Assembly: GCA_038025085.1 (NCBI GenBank)
Contig: CM076152.1
Location: 26,930,001 to 26,994,000, forward strand
Direction of reading: 5' to 3'
DNA length: 64,000 nt
Origin: Tetragonia tetragonoides
Taxonomy: Eukaryota > Streptophyta > Magnoliopsida > Caryophyllales > Aizoaceae
The notes under the pieces were generated by a model that saw only the letters and a program-made list of their open reading frames with translations, ran no database searches and had not been told where the DNA came from. Positions 46,397 to 57,144 of the stretch are shown in pieces (position 1 is the stretch's first letter; every line of letters begins with the position of its first letter). The translations under genes and the position numbers were made by a program.

Positions 46397-49052
46397 GGAG
46401 GAGGACGTGGCGGTGTAGACACCGACTCCGGAGTACGAACAACTGGAGCCCTAGGAGGCCTCACCACAGGAACAGGCTGCAAAAATAAGCTCAAGGTCAG
46501 GAAATTACCAAATATTCAAATCAAGCACTATTACTTGAAATGAACATACCTCTGGAACGTCGGACCGATGACTCGTGCATACACTTCGAGACGCGAATCT
46601 GGAAATCCAAGTCTTAAGGGCATGCATGCCTCTAAAGACCTTCCGTGTCTCAGCAGCATCCAACTGTGCACATAAGAAAAAGAATCAGTATAAATACAAA
46701 GGAAACATTGCAAATTACAATGAATCCTCACTTACCCCCCTACAACCAGCTGGTAGAGGCAATCCCTCAACCTCCTCATCACGGCCACGAAACTCAGCAA
46801 CCTGTATAACCTGAGGAGACCCATCCGCTCCAGCATAATTCACCGACAAAGTAGAAGGAGTAGGACGTGGAGCAGAAACAGTCGAGGAACTCGCATCACT
46901 CTGCAAAGACTTAAAAATATCAGACGCATATCTAAATTTCCAAACGAAATTAGGAAACAAAAATATATTACTTACCGGATCGGTAGATAAGTTGGGGCAT
47001 AACCACGCCTCAACAAAATCAGTATATGCCACCATGAGATCCACCTCAAGATCAATCGGAAGCAAATACTCAAGGGCATTTGCCCCAATGGTAGCCTCCC
47101 TCACCTGTTCCACGGTATGGTGACGAACATAAAGCATAGAATCCGGAGGATCCAAAGGAACCCTCGAAGCCGGAAGATCGGGGAAAGTCTGCCTAATCAG
47201 TCTTTCTCCCAAGAACCACTCAAAACCGAAAGGGCCCTCAATAAGGATCCTCCTCTGGTCATATACCCGAGCACCCAAGAATCCATCCGAGAGGCCCGGG
47301 AGGTAATCCGTCCAGGAGAACCAGTCGACCTGCAAAAGCAAGAATGAGCACACAAAAGGATAAAAGGACAAAATAAGCACAAAGGAAAGTTGCTTACATC
47401 CTGAGCGGTTAAGGGATATATCGCCTCCCTAAGGGTGTGCAGCATAGTAAATGGGCAAGATGCCCCGTCCCTTCTAGGTCTGCATCGCTGGAAAGGACAA
47501 ATCCCCTGTCTCTAGAAGAGGGGCAAGGTCGGAGAAATGCTCATAAAACCAAATCTTAGACATGCAAAGTACATGGGTTAGACACAAGTTATTAATGAAG
47601 AGCCGAAAAACACAAAGTACAAGAAGAGTAAAAGGAAATTACCTCCATAAGACTATAACCTTCCAATAACTGACTAAGGAGGCGCGAGATGCGCCCTCCT
47701 CTCCACTGAGGCGGCTGGACTGCCTCAAACACCGTAGAAGACAAGAGTATGCGGGAAGACCCCAGTTGTGCTCCGCAAATCTATCCAAATCCCGCAAGCA
47801 CGGGAAATAACGAACATGGTACCTACTGGCTTTATCCGAAAAGACGGAATAAGCTAGAACAAGGGTCAAGAAAAGGCGAGCGTGCTGCTCCGCTATGACC
47901 TTCTTCAACTTCCTCGGGTTGGTCAGGAACTGGACCATGACGTCAGTCCAACCATACTCCCTACCATCCCAGTTGGTCCCAAAAAGACCAAACATCTCCA
48001 CCATGACCTCCCTGCTCACATCTCCATAAGTGACATGAGTTCCGGTGCAAGGAAGCCCGGAAATGAGACCAAACTCAAAAGGGGTGATCATGATATCACC
48101 CATAGGAAAATGAAAAGTACTGGTAGTATCCCAGTACCGCTCCGCAAGACCTCTAACCAGCAAGCAGTAGGAGCGCTCAGCAGAAGCCATGGATGCTAAA
48201 AAGTGACCGAAACCACAACGCTCCACAATAGCGTCAACCGAAGGAGTCACGTACCTACGGGCTTTCTCGATACCCGAAAGGCTACCGTAACCCCGCACAG
48301 CGGTGTCGACGTCCTAAAACAGCACAAATAATTGCAAAGAAAATTAGTTAGGGGACCCTGGTAACAACTACCAATCTCCGGTTTAGTCCTAAATTTTTAC
48401 AAATCGTAAAATTTAGCATTTTAGCTAAACCAACATGACTAAGGTAAACTTTAAAGAGAGCAATTTTCACACAAGTTTATTCTCCACAAATATACTCAAA
48501 AAACCCTACACAACCACTACAAAAATGAACTTCATTCAAGTTTATTTTCACAGAAGATATAAATAATTGCAACGAAAAATAAATTTCATACAAATTTATT
48601 TTCCACATATTAAAGATGAATTTCACACAAATCTATTCTTCATATGCATATATAATACAAGAGTCCTACGGGAATTCGCAAATTAACCAAAAAAACAATT
48701 TCACGCAAATTTGTTTTTCCACATTTAGCTACACTACAGTTCTCAACCTAGGAATTCTATGTTTGCCTACACATGATTTTCTAAGTGTAAAAGAGCTAAA
48801 AAAAAAATGACATACCCGACATTTGGCACCAACGGTAACCAAATGCTCCTTCTTGAAAACAAGATCGATGGGCTCTCAATGATCGGTAGGATGAAAATCA
48901 CTACGACTGAACTCGTCCTGGACTAACCGGCTCTCACCCACCCGGTGACCGGGTATATCGGAAACAAAAACCCGAGTGAAAACATTCGGGGCCTCATGAA
49001 CAACAATCTCTTGCCCCTTTCTTTTCCTACCTCCTCTAAGTTTAGGAGCCAT
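46397..49052 (-). pseudogene. Plant mobile domain (PMD) gene, decayed and 3'-truncated
   Basis: This is a minus-strand gene with apparent GT-AG introns. Exons as I read them: 49052-48816 (starts MAPKLRGGRKRKG), 48313-47643, 47554-47398, 47329-46976, 46900-46736, about 46678-46552, and a proline-rich end at about 46474-46397. Exon 2 has PMD-like text (FGHFLASM; then MGDIMITPFEFGLISGLPCTG-like GL/G motif). Exon 3 has WFYEHF, and exons 3-4 join as TAQD/VDWFSW. PMD proteins (Arabidopsis MAIN/MAIL1 family) occur both as host genes and inside transposons. Damage: an in-frame TGA in exon 1 near 48872, a reading-frame conflict in exon 3 around a GGGG run near 47506, and loss of the 3' end at the 5S array edge. 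The exon 2/3 splice and the last exons are uncertain. It is antisense to the Gypsy LTR downstream, so it is probably a captured gene of that element. Confidence 0.72.
48317..48815 (-). other. Intron 1 of PMD gene with degenerate 25-bp repeats
   Basis: The intron has GTATGT donor and TTTTAG acceptor sequences on the minus strand. It contains about five degenerate copies of a cacaaatttattttccaca-like motif (near 48465, 48535, 48590, 48620, 48700). No coding content. Confidence 0.5.
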
Positions 49053-49730
49053 GGATGAAGAGCAAAAATGGAGTTTTTGGAAATTTGAGTGAAATTCACA
49101 ACACTCACAAATTCACACAATTTTGAGTTTTGACACTTAAAAACACAAGAACAACCAACAAAATCAAGTTCTACTAAGAATTTGAGCAAGAAAACCTTAA
49201 GAATTGTAGCTAGGGGCTTTGATGGAGGTTGATAATTTGGGTAAAAATGGAGGAGAGAGAAGGAGAAGGCACAACATGGGGAAGATGACCCATTTCGGCC
49301 TCCCCCCTTTCCGTTTTATGCAAACCGTGAAAATGACCTAATGGCCGGTCAAACCGCCCACGTGGACGGTCAGACCGCAAGCCACGCGGCTAGGCCGCTA
49401 GACCCAACGGCATAGCCGCTCCAACGAGCGGCATAGTCGCTCCAGCCAGCGGTTAAGCCACTCCACGCAGTGGTTCAACCGCTTGACGTGGCGGCTTGAC
49501 CGCCTGGCCTACTCTGTCACCTCTGACGTTTTATGGGCCATTGGTTCAAATTCAGTGGGCCCTACACGAGGTCCATAGCAGTTATTTGCGCGCCAAAGTC
49601 CGTCTATGAAAACAGGACTACTTTAAACCCACAGGTTTGCACATTTAAACCTGGCCAAATGGCATGGGCTCAAACCCGACCTAAGGTCTGAGCAACATTT
49701 TATGACCCCTTACTACTCATCTTATTTCTA
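49053..49730. other. Putative Gypsy 3' region with GC-rich inverted repeats
   Basis: Upstream of the PMD start codon. Between about 49370 and 49515 lies a cluster of short GC-rich, partly palindromic units (gcggctaggccgct-like, agcggcatagccgct-like). Similar text occurs in the LTR at 50665-50745. No open reading frame is convincing. Confidence 0.4.
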
Positions 49731-49734
49731 ATGA

Positions 49735-50135
49735 AATATTTTTTATTGTGTAACCTACAGCATAGTGTTCCCCTTCGACTAAAAATCGAAGGACGTTTAT
49801 TGTTTGACCTAAAGCATAGGGTCACCTTTTGACTGAAAATCGAAGGATTTTTATCTCTTATCTTATTTCCAATGAAATGTTTTTAATGTGTAGCCTACAG
49901 CACAGGGTCCCCTTCGACTGAAAATCGGAGGACGTTTATTGTGTAACCTACAGCATAGGGTCCCCTTCAACTGAAAGTCGGAGGACGCTTATTGTGTAAC
50001 CTACAGCATAGGGTCCCCTTCGACTGAAAATCGGAGGACGTTTATTGTGTAACCTACAGCATAGGGTCCCCTTCGACTGAAAATCGGAGGACGTTTATTG
50101 TTTGACCTACAGCATAGGGTCAAACTCTCGGTCAA
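49735..50135. repeat. 53-bp minisatellite, about 7 units
   Basis: Units start gtgtaacctacagcatagg and contain cccttcgactgaaaatcgga. Starts at about 49748, 49802, 49888, 49941, 49994, 50047 and 50100 give a period of 53 bp, with one interrupted 86-bp spacing. Tandem repeats in the 3' untranslated region just before the LTR are known for Tat/Ogre Gypsy elements, which fits the position. Confidence 0.85.
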
Positions 50136-50267
50136 ATAAACCGGGAAATTTATTACTCAAAAAATGATTGTTTATCTTTACCTGATTGTCACCTCACTCA
50201 GTTTTCCTGTTTTATTGCAAGTATTTGCACAGGAATACTTTAAGCTTCGCTCTATTCGAGCTCGGCC

Positions 50268-50281
50268 AAAGTAGGGGCTTC
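50268..50281 (+). other. Polypurine-tract-like sequence before LTR
   Basis: aaagtaggggcttc lies immediately before TGTAGACACC. It is the expected place and rough composition of a plus-strand primer for a 3' LTR, although it is interrupted by pyrimidines. Confidence 0.5.
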
Positions 50282-51643
50282 TGTAGACACCAAAAATTGT
50301 GTCTATATTAAGTCCCCATAAAAACCCGATGATGAAAGGATTGGATTTTGCTCGAACTTGGTTGCGAGAACAATTGCTCTGATGATTAGCACAGTTCATT
50401 TGAATTAACCAGTGGAAGCCTTTTGTACAGGTGATCCAAACCAGTTGGACTCAATTCAATTGGAGTCCAAAACTGAGAGATAGGCCTCTTTGAACCTAAG
50501 GGCCCGAAAGGGAACCCAAACCCATGAGTCAACCCTTGATTAAATAAGGAAACTTAGTCAATTCCGCGTGGATCCCCTCAGAAGAGCCTGCCCCGCGTGA
50601 AAAACATGTTAGGCGCCTATACAGGCAGCCCGCTCCAGGTCCAAGCTGCCACGCTTGGGCTCAAGCGGTGGCCGCTAGGACAAGCGGCTTGACCGCTTGT
50701 CCTAGCGGTTTGGCCGCTCGGCCTAGCTGTATGGCCGCCTGGACCTTTTCTCGCGGACGGCAAATTCGAGGCTCATTCAATTCTCGTGCCAAACCCTGGC
50801 AGCTCTCCCTATTCTATATAAACAAACCTTAAGGTTCAGTTGAAGAGGTTGGACATTCTCTCTGAAGGGTTGGGAATTTTAGAGGTTGGTTGACAGTTTC
50901 TCTCTCAAGGTTGGACATTCTCTCTCTTTCTCATATTAAACCCTAAATTCTGATTCTACTCCTTCTTTAGGGTTAGCCCTAACACCACAAAATAAACCTT
51001 CATACTTCATCAAGAGCATGAATTCAAGCAACATAACCCAATAAGTTCATAGTGAGCATCCAGGTAATCCAACTTGAGGGTTTTCAATAATATTTATATT
51101 GCTTGTTATTACTAACATTTTTGGTTTATGTGATATGTACATGCATGGTGCGTTTGAGCAAAAGGGCTTGTATTAAGCCTAATTAATAGATGAATGAATG
51201 CTTTTTATTTTGTTATTTATTGCTTTTCTAATGAATGAATCATGCTTTGCTTGTGGACTGGTGGATCAATTATGTGTTTGTCCTCTAACTTGTAGGTTTT
51301 AGCATATTTATCATTTTTTAGCAATAAAAGCAAGTAATTTGATAAGTTGTCAAAAATGGTCACAATAATAATTCTTGTTCAACCCACTAGTTAAAACTAG
51401 GAACTTGGACAAATTGAACCTTGTTTGAAACCGTAGCATTAATAATTTTATTTAATCGATTAGTAAAGGCCGTTGTTGTCAACAGGCGAGTTAGGTGCCT
51501 AACACCTTCCTAGCTCGTACCTACGCCCCCGAACTCATTTATGAAGTCAATTTCCCCAATAGGGATTGGGGTGCACAGGAGTTGAGTTGACGTCTTTCTA
51601 GACTATCGACTTGACCTCCAAGGTTTCCAAATTACCTTAAAAT
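50282..51643 (+). mobile_element. LTR of a Tat/Ogre-like Ty3-Gypsy element
   Basis: Starts TGTAGACACC, a start typical of Tat-lineage LTRs, and is directly followed by a primer-binding-site match. It contains a TATA box at 50815-50822 and a perfect 16-bp inverted repeat at 50672-50687/50693-50708 (loop cttga). It also has a TC-rich leader-like segment (50850-50940). The 3' border is set only by the primer-binding site, because no CA end is visible. There is no second LTR in the window to confirm length. Confidence 0.7.
50815..50822 (+). promoter_or_regulatory. LTR TATA box
   Basis: tatataaa lies inside the LTR, followed within about 30-60 bases by TC-rich leader sequence. It would drive plus-strand transcription of a Gypsy element. 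Confidence 0.55.
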
Positions 51644-51644
51644 T

Positions 51645-51658
51645 TGGTGGCGACTTCC
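51645..51658 (+). other. Gypsy primer-binding site
   Basis: tggtggcgacttcc directly follows the LTR. Tat/Ogre elements carry the near-identical tggtggcgactcc, complementary to a tRNA 3' end. This means internal element sequence also begins to the right of this LTR. Confidence 0.65.
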
Positions 51659-51815
51659 GAAAATCTTAATCATGTCCTTGGTACATAAATCTCTACGTGC
51701 ATGCACACTAAAAGATTCACGAAATTCGAACACCCAACGCGCTGTCCCAGGCTGTCCGGACTCGATCCCCAAAAGGAGGGTCGAGGGAAGACACGCGGAA
51801 AAGAGGGGAGAAAAA
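51659..51815 (+). other. Remnant of Gypsy 5' leader
   Basis: About 157 bp lie between the primer-binding site and the LINE text. Content is non-coding leader-like sequence, with a G/C-rich stretch near 51740-51800. I see no gag. Confidence 0.4.
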
Positions 51816-54796
51816 TATGGCAGCCTACAGTCTTGGGTGCAGGATGGGAATGATATAAACAAAGAATTTGTGGGGTATTTTCAGGAGTTGTTCACGACAG
51901 AGGAGCCAAGTTTCCCTACTGATTTGCAAGAACTTTTCAGTGAGAGTATCTCGGCTGAGGAGAATCTCAGGCTGTGTGAAATACCTAATGGTGATGAAAT
52001 AAAACAAGCAATATTTCTAATGCACCCAACTAAGCTCCGGGTCCAGACGAAATGCCAGCGCTGTTCTACCAGCACTATTGGCCCATAATCCACCTGGATA
52101 TCATTGCAATGGTTCAGGAGTTCTTTAGAACAGGATCCTTACTCCAAACCCAGAATCACACCACATTGCGTTGATCCCTAATCTCCCAGTGCTGCTGTAG
52201 TCAAGGATTACAGGCCAATTACCTTGTGCAATGTGGCCTACAAAATCCTCACAAAAATCCTGGCTAACCGATTGAAACTTCTTCTTGATAGGCTAATTAG
52301 CCCTCTCCAGGCAGCCTTTGTCTCAGGGAGAATAATCTCAGACAACACCATCCTTGTGCAAGAGATTCTCCATTCAATGAAGAGACAAAAAGGCAAGGGA
52401 GGATTGATGGCACTCAAGATAGATATGGCCAAAGCATACGATAAGCTCGATTGGGGGTTCCTTCTGTGTGTGCTCCAGAACCTCGGGTTTGCTGAGCAAT
52501 ACGTCAGATTGATCGAGCAATGCATTACAACGCCCACTTTGTCTGTCCTTATCAATGGATCACCTAGAGGCTTCATCAAACCACAACGGGGATTGCGACA
52601 AGGGGACCCCTTGTCGCCTTTTCTATTTTTTCTTGGAATGGAAGTGATGTCAAGGCTCTTAAAAGGCATCAAAATTGATAGAAATTGTGAAGGAATTTCT
52701 CACCTCTTATTTGCAAATGATTTGGTCGTTTTTGCACGTGCAAATGAAGAAAATGCGAATGCCATTAATGAGGCGCTTGACCTAATGGAAGATTGGAGTG
52801 GGCTGGCTGCAAACAAGTCCAAATCTGGCATCTTTTTCATTCCCAATACGAGTCACGTCACCATTGGACGACTCAAATGCCTCCTGAACCTCGGCTCCAT
52901 GGACAGAAACGCAGTGTATCTTGGCCTACCATTTTTCCGCAATAATGGGAAGCGCCAAAGGTTTGAGTACATAATGGGAAGACTGAAGGAGAAGCTAAAA
53001 GGATGGAAAGCAAAATCTCTCTCCTTCGCGGGGAGAACAACATTGATCCAAGCAGTGGCGTCCACACTACCTAGCTACGCAATGGAATCCAACTCTATCA
53101 GTATTACACTATGTAGAGATTTGGATGCTATGGTGAGAGACTTTTGGTGGGGAAAAGATAAGAGAGGGCAAGGGATTTACCTTAAATCCTGGAAATCCAT
53201 CTGCTCCCCAAAGTATTATGGTGGATTGGGGATTAGGTTGTTCCAAGATACCAACAAGGCCCTGCATTCTAAATTGGCCTGACATGTGTTCACTAATGAT
53301 AAGAGACTGTGGGTTCAATTATTCTTGAAGAAATATTGTAGTCGATATGGGTTCTTACAAGTGGAGGGCAATCTGGCGGACTCCCCGCAATGGAAGGACA
53401 TACTTGAGGATAGAGACCTTATCAAGGAAGGAGGCTGCTATGTGGTGGGCAATGGGGAACCGATCAGTGTTTGGACTGACCCATGGTCCCTATGCTCGAA
53501 GGTCTCATCCCTAAGGCCCGTGAAGGGGCGGAAATTGAGGTATTTAGAGTCTGTGAATTTATCTGCAACAATCAATGGAATGAAGAACTGGTGCGTGACC
53601 AGTTTGATGAAGCTTCTGCAATTGCCATACTGAACATCCCACTGTCATCGTTCAATGATGAAGATTACCTCTCATGGCTATTCGAAAGATTGGGCAATTT
53701 TACCGTCAAAAGTGCGTTCAAACGCATCATTCACAACAAATTTGAAGGGCATAATGAACTAGATCACTCATTCTGGAGTACAATTTGGAAACTCCAAATA
53801 CCCCAGAGGATTCGAATATTTATTTGGTGTATTGCATGGCTAGCTATCCCATCAAAAGCTACTCTAAGAGCGAGAATTTCCCTGATTGATGATGCGTGTT
53901 GCACCTGCAACAACGAACCTGAAACTGACATTCACTTGTTCTTTTTATGCCAAATTGCAAGAATGGTATGGGGTGCATTTGCTGGATTTCACACTGTATA
54001 TCACCATGATTGGAGTATCTGGCAATGGCTAACGAACATCTTCTTACCTACCTCTGATCAGATAATAGCAATGGGGAAGGAGGAAGGAGAAACTTTTGCA
54101 AGAAAGGCGGCCATAATAATGGACACTCTGTGGTGGTAGCGAAATCAAATTCTTCATATGGCTAGTGAGTTAAACGTGGAGACTTTGATCAGAAATTTGA
54201 GGAAGAGATGGGTGGAATGTCTAAAAGCCTTTGATGATGACCCAGACCCTTGTGGCAATCTGTAGATGTCCATATCTCTTGATGAAATCCCAAGGAGGAA
54301 GGACTCTCTCTTTGTGGACGCTGTTGTGCGAAGTTCAAAGGCAATCCTGGCTTGGGTGCATTTTGATCACGATGGAAAGGTGACTAAAGCTGGAGTAAAT
54401 ACCAATCAGGGGAGTGATGCAAATGAAGCTGAATCAAGGGCTATTTTGGAAGCAGCTAAGAGGATCTAGCTAGATGGTACTATGAATATGACCATTGTTA
54501 GTGATGCTAAAGTGGTTGTAGATGACTTGAAGAAAGGCAGACCATACCCGTGGCGTACCAAGTCCTTGCTGGATGAGATTCACCACTTAGCTAATATTTG
54601 TCAAATTTAAAGTTGTGTTTACGCCTAGACGTTTAAACTCTATTGCTCATTCATTTGCTGTTTGGGCGGCCTCCTCTAATTTTGTGGGTGTCATGTACCC
54701 CGAGTAGTTCCGACCCGAATGTGGCCTTTAGGTTGTTTACTTGTCTTTTGAAGTTATTAATACAACTACACAACCGTTGGCCAAGCAAAAAAAAAC
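51816..54796 (+). pseudogene. LINE ORF2 remnant A (RT, zf-RVT, RNase H)
   Basis: This is a 5'-truncated non-LTR retrotransposon. Order: end of the linker before RT (about 51816), the RT palm with KIDMAKAYDKLDW and GLRQGDPLSPFLF (52224-53282), a zinc-binding C-terminal segment of the zf-RVT type (about 53480-54139), and a plant-type RNase H domain (FVDAVV near 54300, NEAESRAILEA, IVSDAKVVVDDL). The endonuclease domain is absent. The catalytic F-A-D-D box reads LFANDL near 52710, so the enzyme would be dead. Frameshifts are visible near 52033, near 52190 and near 53500; stops lie at 53281 (TGA), 54137 and 54467. The 3' end is a short A9 tract at about 54787 after ttattaata. I found no flanking duplication. 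Confidence 0.85.
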
Positions 54797-55120
54797 TATA
54801 CCAAAACTCAATTTCGGTACGGTTGATGAATTTTTCGGTTTGGCAAATATGTGAACTGTAACCGTACGAAAATACCGGTTAACCGCTATCCTAGTCAACC
54901 AACTTTTCGGTACGGTTAGGCAATTAACCAAGTCCCATTTATTATTGCATACTATATTTTCTAATAGTGTTAGATATATATTTATCACTTTGTTCAGCTG
55001 TGTGTACTGACCTTTTCAAGCAGATAAAAATTTAGTAATAAACTAACAATAAGAAGTTCAATTATCAAACTTACATTGTTCCAAATAAAAGAAAAGTATT
55101 ACAAACAAGTGGTAAAAATA
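54797..55120. other. A/T-rich intergenic stretch, palindromic cggtacggtt motifs
   Basis: No coding content. From 54810 to 54920 it contains several cggtacggtt/aaccgtacg words in both orientations, suggesting the remnant of a small inverted-repeat transposon. Boundaries could not be set. Confidence 0.3.
54957..55017 (+). repeat. Direct repeat, first copy
   Basis: About 60 bp (ctaatagtgttagatatata through gtgtactgacctt) recurs at 55121-55180 with very few differences, offset 164 bp. Confidence 0.85.
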
Positions 55121-55180
55121 CTTTCTAATAGTGTTAGATATATATTTATCAATTTGTTCAGCTGTGTGTACTGACCTTAT
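55121..55180 (+). repeat. Direct repeat, second copy
   Basis: Second copy of the 60-bp repeat. It ends exactly where LINE-like sequence of remnant B begins. Confidence 0.85.
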
Positions 55181-57144
55181 CTAAGAATGTTCGTAAGTAT
55201 AAGGAATTTGCATCTTGTCAAAATAGCTATTGGCGTCAAAGAGCCAAAGCGCGTTGGGATTCTTGGGGTGATCAATATACAAGATATTCCTTTCAAACTA
55301 CAAAAATGAGAACTACCCTTAATGATATTGTGTTGCTTAAGAATCCTAATGGTGCATAGGTCTCGGATTCCGTAGCTATTTCGGAGATGTTTGTGCAGTT
55401 TTATAGAGAGCTATTTAGGGCTAACTCGCAATCACAAGCTTTTATTTCAGATTCCTTGATTCAGGAAACGATTGGTACTCTTCACTACTCCTTTTCAGCT
55501 GGATATGGCTTATCTCCAGGAATCTTTTTCACAGGAGGAAGTAAAGAATGCTATTTTTGAAATGAAAGGTACAAAGGCACCTGGACCTGATGGTATCCCT
55601 GCCTGTTTTTACCAAAAGCACTGGGCTGTAGTGGGAGATCAAATTGCTGAAGCTGTTCTTGAGGTACTTAATTCGGGATTTATGCTGAAACAACTTAATT
55701 ATACTTATATTGTGCTTATTCAAAAATCAAAAAACCCGGATAAAGTATCTCAATTCAGATCGATAAGTCTCTGTAATGTCTTATACAAATGCATCTTAGT
55801 TGCCTGCTAGCAAATGAAGTTTTATCATATTTCAAGCATAAAAAGCAGGGAACTCACTGGTTAGCAGCGATGAAGCTTGATTTAAACAAGGCTTATGCCA
55901 GAATTGACTGGAAATTCTTGGAATTGGTCCTCATCAAATTTGGCTTTCCTGCTAGATGGATTCAACTTATTATGCAGTGCGTTACCACAGTTTCGTATTC
56001 AATTTTAGTGAATGGCGAGCCAACCCAGCCTTTTCGTCCCAAAAGAGGATTGCGTCAAGGTGATCCTATTTCTCCATATTTATTTGCTTTATGTATGGAG
56101 GTTTTCTCTTCGATGCTTGTAAATGCGGAGCAAAATGGGAGATTTAAGGGCATTAAGGTAGCTAGGTTTGCGCCATCAATCTCGTATCTCTTCTTTGCTG
56201 ATGATGCTTTACTATTTTTTCAAGCTACGCAGTCTGCATGTGTTGAGGTCAATCATGTTATCAATACTTTTTGCTCTGCCTCGAGTGAGATGGTCAATGT
56301 TCATAAATCTTTTATCATGTTTACTGACAATGTTGAGCCATCTTGTAAAGAGCAACTTCGTGGGGTCTTCAGGATGGATGTAAAAGAGGACATTGGTAAA
56401 TATCTTGGTGCTCCAGTGACATTTAGCCGAAGTAAGAAGTCAAGCTTCAATTTTCTGGTTGATAAGGTGGTATCTAAGATTCGTTTGTGGCATCATATAG
56501 GACTCTCGCCAGCAGGGAAACTTGTGTTGATCAATGCGGTGCTTATAGCTTTGAGTCTTCATCTTATATCCATCTTTTTGGTGCCCCAAACTGTCTGCAA
56601 TAAAATCAATTCAATAATGGCAACATTTTGGTGGCAAAGTACAGCCGAAAGAAGAGCCATCCACTGGAAGGATAGAGATACATTGGCACTACCCAAGGGA
56701 ATGGGTGGCCTTGGTATTAGGGATATTTCAGGCTTTAATAAAGCACTTCTGGCTAAATTAGCCTGGAGAATTGAAAATAACCAAGAGTTGCTTATTTCCA
56801 ATGTTTATAAAGCAAGATATGGGGGTGGTCCTATTTCGTCTATCATCAACAACAAGAAGACTCGGGTGGATGCGACATGGGGTTGGCGAAGTGTCCTTGC
56901 AGGAGCTCAGGTTGCTAATATGGGTGTAGCCTGGAGAGTCAAAAATGGCCAACAGGTGCATATTCTGAATCATGTGTGGGCATGTAATGCTCATGTTCAC
57001 TTTAAGCCACAGTTAGCTTGTTCTAGGCCTTTATGGGTAAAGGATCTTTTATCTAGTGATGGGAGAACATGGAATCATGACATAATCAATGAGTTTTTTG
57101 ATTTGGAGAATGCACGAAGAATCTTGGCTACTGAGATACGACCT
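55178..57144 (+). pseudogene. LINE ORF2 remnant B (RT), interrupted by Copia element
   Basis: This is a second, unrelated-looking LINE, again 5'-truncated. It starts in the linker (YWRQRAKARWDSWGDQYTR) and continues through RT: TKAPGPDGIPACFY, LDLNKAYARIDW, GLRQGDPISPYLF and an intact FADD at 56194-56205. The C-terminal region follows (FWWQST, GMGGLGIRD, KALLAKLAWRI). Damage: an in-frame TAG at 55357, a frameshift near 55490, and an internal deletion near 55795. That deletion joins NVLYKCI to LLANEVLSYF and removes about 35 residues usual in this family. It is cut at 57144 by the Copia element; coding sequence resumes after the target duplication at 63991 (GATATGGAAC). Confidence 0.88.

Noticed and set aside
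88..46488. Dozens of 60-110 residue open frames starting MCNSLMGAI, MCDHPALMHR or MIAPIKLLHINYF
   Set aside because: They are translations of the 5S genes and their spacers in different frames, repeated with the array period. They are not proteins.
46011..46488. Open frames of 81-104 residues across the hAT-like MITE
   Set aside because: They arise from ggatgg-rich subterminal repeats and cross the element borders.
46575..48199. Plus-strand frames opposite the PMD exons
   Set aside because: The PMD reading and GT-AG splice signals are all on the minus strand; these are shadows.
52238..53318. Minus-strand frames opposite the LINE RT
   Set aside because: They are antisense shadows of the RT coding strand and have no family resemblance.
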